A DNA stretch of 64,000 nucleotides from contig NZ_LJHV01000008.1 in NCBI RefSeq assembly GCF_001296025.1, forward strand, positions 186,001 through 250,000, in the 5' to 3' direction. The translations under genes were made by a program, and so were the position numbers. How positions within the stretch are numbered: the stretch's first letter is position 1; each line of letters begins with the position of its first letter. The notes below the pieces were generated by a model that worked only from the letters and a program-made list of their open reading frames with translations, was not told the DNA's origin and did no database searches. Below, in pieces: positions 27,166 through 35,869 of the stretch. The stretch is from Porphyrobacter sp. AAP60 (GTDB lineage Bacteria > Pseudomonadota > Alphaproteobacteria > Sphingomonadales > Sphingomonadaceae).

Positions 27166-29016
27166 CTACGCGCTGAACACCAGACCTCGGAAATCCCCCG
27201 CGCGGCGCCAGGCAGCAATGTGGCGGAAGAAGCCGTCCGCACCGCCGGGGTGACCTTGAGAGCGGCGGAATTTTTCGTCCCAGCCTTGCCCCTCGTTGTT
27301 CCAGAAGCCGGGCGTGCAATCGGCCGAGGTGATCATCGAGGGCGGTGTGCTGAGGATTAGCTTGACCCATGCGTCGACGGCCTCCTGCGTGGGCTCGACC
27401 TCGGCATAGCCGTGGTGCTCGGCATGGGCGACGACCTGCGCGATGGTGGCGGCGTGATCGACGATGTTGTGCGGGATGTTGGAGACCATGTTGGCCCCCT
27501 GGTTCATCTGCACCGCAAACGCATTGGGAAAGCCGTGCATGTGGAGGCCGTGCAGCGTCTGTAGACCATCGGCCCAATATTCGGACAGCATTTGCCCGCC
27601 GCGCCCCTTGAGATCAAAGCCCGTCTTGAGCTGGAAATTGGCCCCAAATTCGAAGCCCGAGGCGTAGACGATGCAATCGACCTCATAGTGCTTGCCGCCG
27701 ACCATCAGCCCGGTTTCGGTGATCTGTTCGACCCCCTTGCCATCGGTATCCACCAGCGTGGTGTTAGGGGCGTTGAAGGCGGGCAGATATTCGTCGCTGA
27801 AGCAGGGCCGCTTGCAGAGCTGGGAATACCACGGCTTCAAATGCTCGGCAGTGTGCGGGTCGGTGACCAAGCTGTCGACCCGCCCGCGGATCCTTTCCAT
27901 TGTCTCGATATCGGCATCCTCGAAGGCCGCCCGCACCCGCGCGGTGCTTTCCTGGCTGGGCGTGGTGCCGAGCGCCCGGCGCAAACGCGCGAGCAGCCGA
28001 GCCAACCACAGCGGCGTGCCGCCGAGCGCCCTTTCGCGGATGCGGCGCGAGATTGCGGTCCAGCCATCATTGATCAGGTCTTCGGACGGAATGCCCCCGC
28101 CCATGTTCTCGACGAAATTGTCCATCCAGCGCTTCTGCCAGCCCGGCTGAGCAATGTTGGCGAACCATTCGGGGTCGATCGGATGATTACCCCGCACATC
28201 GACCGAGGACGGCGTGCGCTGGAACACGTAAAGCTGCTTTGCGGTCTTGGCGACTTGCGGGATGCACTGCACGCCGGTTGCCCCGGTGCCGATGATGGCG
28301 ACCCGCTTGTCGGCAAGCTTGTCCATCGGCGCGCCCAGCGCATCGCCGCCAGTATAGTCGTAATCCCAGCGGCTGGTGTGGAACGACTTGCCCTGGAAAT
28401 TCTCGATCCCCGGAATGCCCGGCAGCTTGGCGACATGCAGCGGCCCGGTGCCGATCGCGACATATTTGGCGGTGAAATCATCGCCCCGGTTTGTGGTGAT
28501 CCGCCAGACCCGCGCGGACTCTTGCCATTCGATGCTCGACACTTCGGTGTGGAACAGAGCCTTGTCGTAGAGGCCGTAATGCTGGGCGATTCGCTCGCAG
28601 TGGGCGAGGATTTCGGGCCCGCGGACGTATTTTTCGCTCGGGCGGTAGCCGGTCTCTTCGAGCAGCGGCAGGTAGATCATCGCTGCCGTGTCGCAGCGCG
28701 CGCCGGGATAACGGTTCCAGTACCAGGTCCCGCCGACCCCGCCGGCCTTGTCGATCAGCCGGAAACTATCGATCCCCGCTTCCTTGAGCCGCGCGCCGAC
28801 TACCAGGCCCGACATGCCTGCTCCGATAAAGGCGAACGTGACGTGATCGGCCACCGGATCGCGCTCAATATAGGGCGTGTAGGGATCGGCCGCGAGCGCG
28901 GCGAACTTGCCCGACAGCCGCTGGTATTGCGCATTGCCATCAGGGCGCAGGCGCTTGGCGCGCTCGGCGGCGTATTTCGCCTTGATATCAGCCTTTTCGA
29001 GCACCGTCGTCATCAT
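27166..29016 (-). CDS. Flavin-containing Baeyer-Villiger-type monooxygenase
   Basis: 616 residues. FAD-binding GxGxxG at 65-70 (FIGAGMSG), GGTWYWNRYPGARCDT (typical of cyclohexanone monooxygenase-type enzymes), the BVMO fingerprint FQGKSFHTSRWD (207-218; FxGxxxHxxxW) and an NADP-binding GTGATG (243-248). Further on, ASGFEFGANF. Inserts oxygen next to a ketone to give an ester or lactone, using NADPH and O2. GAGGGG before ATG 29016. Operator site 3 lies about 120 bp upstream. An esterase or hydrolase would be the usual next step; candidates occur at 31419 and 44118. Confidence 0.92.
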   Translation of the reverse strand: MMTTVLEKADIKAKYAAERAKRLRPDGNAQYQRLSGKFAALAADPYTPYIERDPVADHVTFAFIGAGMSGLVVGARLKEAGIDSFRLIDKAGGVGGTWYWNRYPGARCDTAAMIYLPLLEETGYRPSEKYVRGPEILAHCERIAQHYGLYDKALFHTEVSSIEWQESARVWRITTNRGDDFTAKYVAIGTGPLHVAKLPGIPGIENFQGKSFHTSRWDYDYTGGDALGAPMDKLADKRVAIIGTGATGVQCIPQVAKTAKQLYVFQRTPSSVDVRGNHPIDPEWFANIAQPGWQKRWMDNFVENMGGGIPSEDLINDGWTAISRRIRERALGGTPLWLARLLARLRRALGTTPSQESTARVRAAFEDADIETMERIRGRVDSLVTDPHTAEHLKPWYSQLCKRPCFSDEYLPAFNAPNTTLVDTDGKGVEQITETGLMVGGKHYEVDCIVYASGFEFGANFQLKTGFDLKGRGGQMLSEYWADGLQTLHGLHMHGFPNAFAVQMNQGANMVSNIPHNIVDHAATIAQVVAHAEHHGYAEVEPTQEAVDAWVKLILSTPPSMITSADCTPGFWNNEGQGWDEKFRRSQGHPGGADGFFRHIAAWRRAGDFRGLVFSA

Positions 29017-29137
29017 GCAGACCCCTCACCTGGTTTGTGCGCTGCACCGGATGGCCTGCCATCAACGGCAGGGTGCGACCCGGCGCCATGGGTAGGCGGC
29101 GAAGCGCAGCGGCCATCGCACTGTGATGAGGGCAATT

Positions 29138-29152
29138 TAATGCATTACATTA
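29138..29152. promoter_or_regulatory. Palindromic operator TAATG-N5-CATTA, site 3
   Basis: TAATGCATTACATTA with perfect arms, between the stop of the TetR gene and the start of the monooxygenase gene, which reads left from 29016. Confidence 0.82.
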
Positions 29153-29184
29153 GATTGTCAAGCGAGCGCGGCTATCACCGGCGC

Positions 29185-29805
29185 TTAAGCAGGCGCGCTC
29201 AGATAGGCCACCTGACAGATGGCCGCTTCCCTGACCGCGGCTTCAATCGGCGCTGCTGTCCCCGCCTCGACCGCGCGGGCAAAGCTCACGGCCTGAACCA
29301 TCGCGATGACGAAACTCTGTCGCATCCGGGGCTCCAGCGTTGCGAGCGGGATGTGCGGCAGGCAAGCGATGATCTCCTCGCTCAGCCGCACTAAGGTGTG
29401 CGCCCCCGCGTTCATGATCAGCTTGGCGTAGTCGAACCGCGGATCGGAAACGAACTGCAAACAGAACCGTGCGTAGACTCGGCCGTACTCTTCAAGGCAG
29501 ACTTCGAGAAAGGGCCCGATCGCCGCTTCGACCAAGGCCACCAGCCGAGCCTGCGGATCGCTCTCGGTGACCCGTTCGAGCCGCACCGCCCGCTCGGCCT
29601 CGATTCCGCGGTAGCGCTTGGCGAAGACTTCCTCGATCAGGCTTTCGATGCTGCCGAAATGGTAATGCACCGCGCTGGGATTGCGCGCGCCCGCATCAGT
29701 GGTGATCATTTTGACCGAGACCGCGCCGAGCCCCTTCTCGGCAATCAGCCGCTCGGCTGATCGCAGCAATTCGGCCTTGGTGTCCTGACGGCTTGAAACT
29801 TCCAT
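29185..29805 (-). CDS. TetR/AcrR-family regulator, proposed master regulator of the island
   Basis: 206 residues from the ATG at 29805. N-terminal helix-turn-helix: LLRSAERLIAEKGLGAVSVKMITTDAGARNPSAVHYHFGSIESLIEEVF, the canonical TetR HTH with YHFG recognition region. The C-terminal part is the variable ligand-binding domain. An upstream ATG at 29826 is rejected because it would lie inside operator site 4 (29818-29832). The operator overlapping its own promoter suggests autoregulation and control of the divergent MFS gene. As usual for TetR proteins, it is probably a repressor released by a pathway compound. Confidence 0.93.
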   Translation of the reverse strand: MEVSSRQDTKAELLRSAERLIAEKGLGAVSVKMITTDAGARNPSAVHYHFGSIESLIEEVFAKRYRGIEAERAVRLERVTESDPQARLVALVEAAIGPFLEVCLEEYGRVYARFCLQFVSDPRFDYAKLIMNAGAHTLVRLSEEIIACLPHIPLATLEPRMRQSFVIAMVQAVSFARAVEAGTAAPIEAAVREAAICQVAYLSAPA

Positions 29806-29817
29806 ATCACTCGCTAG

Positions 29818-29832
29818 TAATGTCAAGCATTA
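29818..29832. promoter_or_regulatory. Palindromic operator TAATG-N5-CATTA, site 4 (tetR/MFS divergent)
   Basis: TAATGTCAAGCATTA with perfect arms, 12 bp upstream of the TetR start and 95 bp upstream of the MFS start. This position is the strongest link between the motif and the TetR protein. Confidence 0.85.
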
Positions 29833-29927
29833 GAATGGCAATGCCGGGTCCACTTATCCTCGCACAGAAATAGCAAGTTGAGGAAAAATTGTAAGGACCC
29901 GCGTTACGCCTCTTGGGGAGAGCGCCT

Positions 29928-31403
29928 GTGCATGATGCTGACCGCGGCGCGGCCGCCGCTGCAAGGCCGCTGGTGTTCCCGGTCGCGGCCCCGCCGCTCG
30001 GTCGCTGGACCAGGCTGGCGTTTGGCCTTGGCGCGATTGCCCCGGGTGTGGCAGCGGGCGGGTTCGAGTTCTTCCTGCTCATCTACTATAGTCAGGTGGT
30101 CGGGCTCGATGCGCGGCTGGTGGGTCTTGCGATCCTGATCGCACTGATATGCGATGCGATCAGTGATCCCATCGTGGGCTATTGGTCGGACAATTTCCGC
30201 TCGCGCTGGGGGCGGCGGCATCCGATGATGTATGCTTCAGCGATCCCGGTGGCGCTGAGCTTCTTCCTCCTGTGGTCGCCGCCCCAGGAGGGGGCAAGCC
30301 AGAGCGTGCTGTTCTGGTATCTGCTGGTGCTGGCCGTCACGGTCCGCACCGCGCTCACCTTCTACCGCACGCCGTCATCCGCGCTGACCCCCGAACTGAC
30401 CGCCGATTACGGCGAGCGCACCTCGCTGATCAGTCTGCGCTATTTCCTGGGGTGGACCGGCGGCAATGCGTTGTCGGTATGGATGTTCTTCATCCTGTTT
30501 CCGCGCTCGAAGACCCCGGAGATTGCCGATGGCCGTTTCAATCCCGAGGCCTACCTCACTTACGGCACCGTGGCGGCGGTGGTGATCTTGCTATCGATCC
30601 TGATCGGTTCCATCGGTGTGCATTCGCGCATCCCCTACCTCACCCCGGCACCGCCCAAGCGCCGTGTCACCTTCAGGCTGATCTTTGGCGAATTGCTCGA
30701 AACCCTGTCAAATCGCTCGTTTCTGGCGCTGTTCGCAGGCGCCATGCTGTTCGGCATCGCGGCGGGGCTGAGCTCGGGCATGTCGCTCTATTTCTTCATC
30801 TATTTCTGGGGCTTCAGTGAAATAGAGACCGGTATGCTGTTCCTTGGGACGTTCGTGGCTGCGCTGATCGGCTTTGTGCTGGCCCCGATTGCCTCACGGC
30901 GCATGGGCAAGAAGCGCGGGGCAATCATAGTCGGGTTGGTCGCCTTCCTCGGCGCCCCGTTGCCGATTGTCCTGCGGCTCGCCGGCCTGTTGCCGCCCAA
31001 TGACGATCCTTTCGTGTTCTGGTTCGTGCTGGTGGCACAGATTATCGATGTCGGCTTGATCATCTGCTTCCAGATCCTCTTTTCCGCAATGCTGGCCGAT
31101 CTGGTCGAGGATAGCGAGGTCACAACCGGGCGACGCTCGGAAGGCGTCTTCAACGCGGCGGAGACCTTCGTTGACAAGTCAGTGCGCGGCCTCGGCGTGA
31201 TGGCGGCGAGCGCGGTGCTGACACTCGCCGCCTTGCCGACCGGGGCCAAGGTCGAAGAGGTCAGTGCCGACACGCTGTGGTGGATGGGCGCCCTTTACGT
31301 GCCGCTGGTGCTGGCGCTGTGGCTCAGCATGATCGCGGTGATCGCGCGCTACCAGATCGATGAGGCCAAGCACGCCGAAAACCTGCGCCAGCTTGGCCGG
31401 TAG
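29928..31403 (+). CDS. MFS/GPH-type transporter (MFS_2 family)
   Basis: 491 residues from GTG 29928, with GGGGAG at good spacing; a TTG at 29913 is an alternative. About 12 membrane segments. Recognisable MFS_2/GPH features: DAISDPIVGYWSDNFRSRWGRRHPMM (loop 2-3), TFYRTPSSALTPELTADYGERTSL and a second-half repeat near LIICFQILFSAMLADLVEDSE. GPH symporters move glycosides and other organic molecules with a cation. Probable inner-membrane importer of the island's substrate. Divergent from tetR. Confidence 0.88.
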   Translation: MHDADRGAAAAARPLVFPVAAPPLGRWTRLAFGLGAIAPGVAAGGFEFFLLIYYSQVVGLDARLVGLAILIALICDAISDPIVGYWSDNFRSRWGRRHPMMYASAIPVALSFFLLWSPPQEGASQSVLFWYLLVLAVTVRTALTFYRTPSSALTPELTADYGERTSLISLRYFLGWTGGNALSVWMFFILFPRSKTPEIADGRFNPEAYLTYGTVAAVVILLSILIGSIGVHSRIPYLTPAPPKRRVTFRLIFGELLETLSNRSFLALFAGAMLFGIAAGLSSGMSLYFFIYFWGFSEIETGMLFLGTFVAALIGFVLAPIASRRMGKKRGAIIVGLVAFLGAPLPIVLRLAGLLPPNDDPFVFWFVLVAQIIDVGLIICFQILFSAMLADLVEDSEVTTGRRSEGVFNAAETFVDKSVRGLGVMAASAVLTLAALPTGAKVEEVSADTLWWMGALYVPLVLALWLSMIAVIARYQIDEAKHAENLRQLGR

Positions 31404-31418
31404 CGCGCGCGGGGGCGG

Positions 31419-32453
31419 TTACTCCGCCTCCACCGCCGCCACGACGCGCTCGATAGCCTCGGCGATCTCGACCGGCACTTCTTCCTGAAGGAAGTGGCCT
31501 GCCTCGGTCTCGGTCACCCGTGCCGCCGGGTACATTTCGATCATCGCGGGCAAAAGGCGGGCGAGTATGGGATCGCGCGTGCCCCACACGATCTCGGTCG
31601 GCACCTTGAGCGCCCGGGCATAGGCCTCGACCTTGCTCATCAGCGGGGAGGTCGGGTGATCGGGGCCGGTGGGGACCATCCGCATCAGCGCCAGAGGCCC
31701 CTTGATGTTGCCGCTCTCGCGCACCGGGCGAGCGTAGAGCGCGGCGACTTCAGGCGGGATCGAGGCCGGATCGCCCTGCGTCTCATGCAGGCGATCGAAC
31801 ACCGAGACGACGTTTTCGAGCAGGACCTCGCCCATGATCGGGGTGGCGGCGATGGCGTGCGGGCGCGAAAGCTCGAACTTCTCCTTGGGCGCCATGAACC
31901 CGGTGTTGAGAATGACCATGCCCTTGAGCAGCTCGGACGAACGCATCAGCGCGCCGAGGCCAACCGCTCCGCCCCAGTCCTGCCCGACATAAACGAGCCC
32001 GCCCGGATTGATCTGGCGCAGCGCTTCATTCATCCAGCGCACGTGGTTTTCCAGCGTGTGGTCGCTCGCCGGGATCTTGGTGGAAAAGCCGAGGCCCACC
32101 ATGGTCGGCATGATCAGCCGCATCCGGTCGGTGGGGAGTTCCTGCCAGATCTTGCGATAGAGCAGGCCATTGGTCGGATTGCCGTGCTGAAGATAGATCG
32201 GCGTGCCCTCTCCGGCTTCGAGCACGTGGATCTTGATCCCCGGTTCGACTTCGACGAGGTAGCTCTTGTAGCCCTGCGGCAGGGCTGCGGCGGCATAGTC
32301 GGGCAGGGGGAAGCCTTCGAATGTTCCTGAAGCGGTGGTGACCCCTCCCGATCCCTGCGGCGTCACCATCGCGCCGTCACGGGTCATCCACAAGAGGCCG
32401 ACCGCCACCGGGATCATAACAAGGCCAAGTCCAATCAACAATTTCATCATCAT
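31419..32453 (-). CDS. Alpha/beta hydrolase of the haloalkane dehalogenase/epoxide hydrolase type
   Basis: 344 residues from ATG 32453, which follows GGGAGAG; the ATG at 32465 is also possible. N-terminal membrane anchor or signal (KLLIGLGLVMIPVAVGLLW), so it is probably periplasmic or membrane-bound. Oxyanion-side motif QHGNPT (about 89-94), nucleophile Asp159 in VGQDWGG, a cap domain, an acidic residue in WGTRDPI and catalytic His in ETEAGHFLQEE. An Asp nucleophile points to dehalogenase or epoxide hydrolase chemistry rather than a Ser esterase. Behind operator site 5. Confidence 0.85.
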   Translation of the reverse strand: MMMKLLIGLGLVMIPVAVGLLWMTRDGAMVTPQGSGGVTTASGTFEGFPLPDYAAAALPQGYKSYLVEVEPGIKIHVLEAGEGTPIYLQHGNPTNGLLYRKIWQELPTDRMRLIMPTMVGLGFSTKIPASDHTLENHVRWMNEALRQINPGGLVYVGQDWGGAVGLGALMRSSELLKGMVILNTGFMAPKEKFELSRPHAIAATPIMGEVLLENVVSVFDRLHETQGDPASIPPEVAALYARPVRESGNIKGPLALMRMVPTGPDHPTSPLMSKVEAYARALKVPTEIVWGTRDPILARLLPAMIEMYPAARVTETEAGHFLQEEVPVEIAEAIERVVAAVEAE

Positions 32454-32497
32454 CGACTCTCCCATATCCTTCGGGCCACGCTGCCATTGTCGCGGTG

Positions 32498-32512
32498 TAA
32501 TGCGATGCATTA
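32498..32512. promoter_or_regulatory. Palindromic operator TAATG-N5-CATTA, site 5
   Basis: TAATGCGATGCATTA with perfect arms, 44 bp upstream of the hydrolase start at 32453 and in the gap after the small membrane protein. Confidence 0.82.
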
Positions 32513-32544
32513 TTCCCCCGCTTTAACGTGGTTCGACCCGCTGT

Positions 32545-32943
32545 TCAAGCATCGCGCGGCGCTGCGGTCGCCCGCGCGGCGAGATAGAGTAGGGCGACGA
32601 ACACCAGCTCGGGAATGAACCTTCCAGGCAAGGACGGCGCGCCATGCAGGGTGCCCGCCACGATCCGCCCGAGCGCCAGAAAGCCCAAAATCATCATCGG
32701 CGGATAATACCAGAATCGCTGCCGCCGGATCAGCGCCAGCAGCAGGCACACCGCGATGGTCAGCGACCAGCCCGCCAGCGCGCCGATCATCGAACTGAGG
32801 CCCATCCCGCCTTCCGGCAGGGGAAAGCCCCAGAACCGGACGGCCCTGGCGGGATTGACGAGCCACATGATCCCCTGCGCCCCGAAGATCAGCGCCAGCA
32901 GCACCGGCGGGAGCTGCGCGAGGTATCGCAGGAAACGGGCCAT
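32545..32943 (-). CDS. Small four-helix membrane protein
   Basis: 132 residues with four predicted membrane segments, for example LPPVLLALIFGAQGIMWLV and SLTIAVCLLLALI. The pattern WLVNPARAVRFWGFPLPEGGMGLSSMIGA resembles the small protein at 40175 (WLIVPARAAKVLEMPLLTGSGLSSQMDIGA), so the two are paralogues. It starts 7 bp after the stop of the TonB-dependent receptor and is probably co-transcribed with it. No function can be assigned; DUF4345-like proteins have a similar layout. Confidence 0.75.
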   Translation of the reverse strand: MARFLRYLAQLPPVLLALIFGAQGIMWLVNPARAVRFWGFPLPEGGMGLSSMIGALAGWSLTIAVCLLLALIRRQRFWYYPPMMILGFLALGRIVAGTLHGAPSLPGRFIPELVFVALLYLAARATAAPRDA

Positions 32944-32950
32944 CCCCGCC

Positions 32951-35611
32951 TCAGAACGACCGGCGCACGGTCAAGCCGAAAGTGCGCGGCTGGCCGGGCG
33001 CGCCGCTGAAAGACCCAGCCTGAAGCACCGTCGGGCTGGCAAAAACGAGATATTCGTCATTGAACAGATTGCGCGCCCACAGGCTGACCGCAAAGCCCTT
33101 CTGCGTGCGGATGCCGAGCGAGGCGTTGATGAGGTTCTGTTCGCGCGTGTAATCAAACGCGTCAATGATCGCCTGTTGCGCCGGATCGTCGAAGAACGGC
33201 GAATCCCCGATATGCTGCCAGTCAGCCCGCACGAAGGCATCGAGGCTGCCAATGGTGAAACCGTAATTGGCCGCAAGAGTGAACTGGGTCTCGGCGATGC
33301 CTTGCGGCTGCTGGCCGGAGATGTCGACCCCGTTCCCGAAATTGGGGAAGCTGTCATAGACCGGATCGAGGAAGGTCGCCCCGCCCGACAGGATCAGCCC
33401 TTGATAGGGGTTCCAGTTGAAATCGAACTCCACCCCCATGGTCGATTGCTCCGCCGCGTTGGCAAGCACGAAGCCATTGTCGAGAAAGACATTGGTCTGG
33501 AAGTTCTGGATCGTCTGATCGAACACCGTCAGGTTGAAGCTCACCCGATCGAACGCGGCCTTGAGGCCGATTTCGTAAACTTCGGCATCCTCGGGCCCAG
33601 CGAAGCGGGTGCCCGTGGACAAGTTGACGCTGCTGAGACCCGCATCAGCGATCGGGGAAGCGGGCGTCACGAACACCGGACGCTGGGTGAAGCGATCAAA
33701 CACTGGATTGCCCGCCGTGTAATCGCCCGCGAACGGGCGGCTCTGGCGCGAAAGATTCCACGAGGTCGCCTTGAAGCCCGTCGCATAAGATGCATAGACA
33801 TTGATGTTGTCGGTCACATCATAGGCCAGCCGCACGGTAAAGTCGGTGCTGCTGTCGTTGCTCCGCCCGTCTTCGACCGCATTGGGATAGCCGAGAAAAG
33901 CGGGAAAGGGCTGCAGCGCGCGCAAAGCATTAAAGGGATTGTTCGGGCCGCGGGCCACGGTCAGAGCCTGCTGCTGGAGCTGCGCATAGGCCTGCGGGTT
34001 GGCTTGGATGAAGCTCCCGACCTGAGCGGGGTTGGTGGGGTTGATGCCCCGCCCCGACAAAAGCTGTGACAGGGTTGCTGCATAGCCCAGCTGGTCAAGA
34101 TTGAGGCTCGACAGCGCCTCGGTGCTCACCGCCTCAAAGCTGACCTGCTTTTCGTCCTCGGTGTAGCTGATGCCAAACGTGGCGGTCAGCCGGTCGGTGA
34201 GGTTCAAGTCAACCGACGCGAACACCGACCAGGCCGTGTTGTCCTGATTGCCGCTATCGGCAACCCCCTGGCCGGCACCGCCCAGCGTGGGCGGACGGGT
34301 TCCGGTGCTCTGGGTGATAAAGTTCTCGAGATTGGCGAGCACTTGCGGGTTGCCGATCGCATCAAGATAGCGGCGGTAATCGGCGCCGTTGAGGATCTGG
34401 TTGTTGACCGCCAGCTTCTCGTCAAAATAGAACCCGCCAACCGTCCAGTCGATGAAATTGCCAGTGCCTACCGATTGCAGCCGGATTTCCTGCGTGAAGG
34501 TCTCGATATCGCTCTGCTGCGCGACCGTGCTGAACAGCGAAAGATTGGTGATGTCAGCATCGAAATCGGATGAGCTTTTGTTACTGCGATAGGCGGTGAT
34601 GCTGGTCAGCGCGGCAAAGCCAAGATCGGCATCGCCCTGAATCGAGACGCCCGCGTTCTCGATTTCATTGGCGGGAGCTACGTCATAATAGACATCGTAG
34701 GAAAACGGGTCTTCCGAGACAAATTGCCCGCCGATGGCGCGAATACTGGCGCCAGTCGGGCCTTCGATCAGATTGGTGATGCCGCAGCACACTTCGTCGA
34801 TTTTGTCGTAATCGGCAATCAGCCGAAAACTGACATCGAGCGTGGGCTCCCACAGGATGTCCCCCCGCACGCCCCAGCGATCGCGCTGATTGGTATCGGC
34901 GCCGGTGCCAAGATCGTCGAAAAACCCGTCGCGGCGGTTGTAGTTGCCCGACAATGAGGCCGCGAGGTTCTCGGTGATGGGGCCGGTGACAAAGGCATCA
35001 ACGCGGCGGTGATCATAATTGCCGATGCTTGATTCCACCCGGCCGCCGAATTCGAATTGCGGCTTGCGGGTGGTGACCGAAATGACCCCCGCCGAGGCGT
35101 TCTTGCCGAACAGCGTCGATTGCGGCCCGCGGAGCACCTCGACCCGTTCGAGATTGGGCAGGTCCGAAATCGAAGCCGCCGAGCGCGAACGATAGACCCC
35201 GTCGATGAACACCCCGACCGAAGGCTCAAGCCCGATCGCGTTCTGGCCGTTGCCGAACCCGCGAATGAAGAAGGTGGTGTTGCCCGAAGTCTGCCCTTGG
35301 CGAACCGCCAGTGAGGGGACCAGGGTTTGGAGATCGAGCAAGTCCTGAATCTCGGCAGCCTCGATCTCCTCGGCACTTACGACCGAAACCGCGACCGGGG
35401 TTTCCTGCAGGGTCTGTTCGCGCTTGGTGGCGGTGACCACGATCACCGGAATGCGAGGGGTCTGCACCTCCTGCGGTTCGGACTCGCCCACGCCTTGATT
35501 CTGCGCATGCAGGGGCGCGGCGAGGCCGACCAGCAAAGCTGGCAGTGCGGCCCCAATCGCCAGAGCCGAACGAAGTGCAATGGGCGCATGGCCCCGGTGA
35601 TCTTGCTGCAA
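32951..35611 (-). CDS. TonB-dependent receptor of the sulfatase island
   Basis: 886 residues. A TTG start at 35611 is chosen because GGGAGGG lies 5 nt upstream and a signal peptide follows (LAIGAALPALLVGLAAPLHAQ). The frame continues upstream to an ATG at 35668, but that start abuts operator site 6. TonB-box-like PVIVVTATKREQTLQETPVAV, plug LVPSLAVRQGQTSG...FIRGFGNGQN, GVFIDGVYRSRSAAS, VEVLRGPQSTLFGKNASAGVISVTTRKP, and a barrel ending in LTVRRSF. Imports a substrate across the outer membrane with TonB energy. Divergent from sulfatase 1, with which it shares an operator. Confidence 0.9.
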   Translation of the reverse strand: MQQDHRGHAPIALRSALAIGAALPALLVGLAAPLHAQNQGVGESEPQEVQTPRIPVIVVTATKREQTLQETPVAVSVVSAEEIEAAEIQDLLDLQTLVPSLAVRQGQTSGNTTFFIRGFGNGQNAIGLEPSVGVFIDGVYRSRSAASISDLPNLERVEVLRGPQSTLFGKNASAGVISVTTRKPQFEFGGRVESSIGNYDHRRVDAFVTGPITENLAASLSGNYNRRDGFFDDLGTGADTNQRDRWGVRGDILWEPTLDVSFRLIADYDKIDEVCCGITNLIEGPTGASIRAIGGQFVSEDPFSYDVYYDVAPANEIENAGVSIQGDADLGFAALTSITAYRSNKSSSDFDADITNLSLFSTVAQQSDIETFTQEIRLQSVGTGNFIDWTVGGFYFDEKLAVNNQILNGADYRRYLDAIGNPQVLANLENFITQSTGTRPPTLGGAGQGVADSGNQDNTAWSVFASVDLNLTDRLTATFGISYTEDEKQVSFEAVSTEALSSLNLDQLGYAATLSQLLSGRGINPTNPAQVGSFIQANPQAYAQLQQQALTVARGPNNPFNALRALQPFPAFLGYPNAVEDGRSNDSSTDFTVRLAYDVTDNINVYASYATGFKATSWNLSRQSRPFAGDYTAGNPVFDRFTQRPVFVTPASPIADAGLSSVNLSTGTRFAGPEDAEVYEIGLKAAFDRVSFNLTVFDQTIQNFQTNVFLDNGFVLANAAEQSTMGVEFDFNWNPYQGLILSGGATFLDPVYDSFPNFGNGVDISGQQPQGIAETQFTLAANYGFTIGSLDAFVRADWQHIGDSPFFDDPAQQAIIDAFDYTREQNLINASLGIRTQKGFAVSLWARNLFNDEYLVFASPTVLQAGSFSGAPGQPRTFGLTVRRSF

Positions 35612-35668
35612 TTTACCCTCCCAAGGTCGTCCGCCACCATTCTGTCTGCGACGGCTGCTACATTGCAT

Positions 35669-35683
35669 TAATGGTAGACATTA
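35669..35683. promoter_or_regulatory. Palindromic operator TAATG-N5-CATTA, site 6 (receptor/sulfatase divergent)
   Basis: TAATGGTAGACATTA with perfect arms, 57 bp upstream of the receptor start and about 186 bp upstream of sulfatase 1, which reads to the right. Confidence 0.8.
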
Positions 35684-35869
35684 TTTTCTCCCTCGCAAGA
35701 GCCGAGTTGCAGGCAGCCGGTGCAGGTTGGAATCCTCGCCTTTCTGCGGAGTGGATTGCGTTTTCTAATTGCTTCCATTAATTCTGTGCGGGAGCGGCGT
35801 GCCACTGCGGTGGGCAAGGCTCCAGCGGTAAGGCTTAGGCGCCGCGATGCCGCGCTGAGAGGAAACGGA

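Noticed and set aside
27592-29394. 600-codon open frame antisense to the BVMO
   Set aside because: The BVMO frame has all catalytic motifs; the antisense frame has none.
32756-34069. 437-codon frame antisense to the TonB-dependent receptor
   Set aside because: No family features and fully antisense to a well-supported gene.
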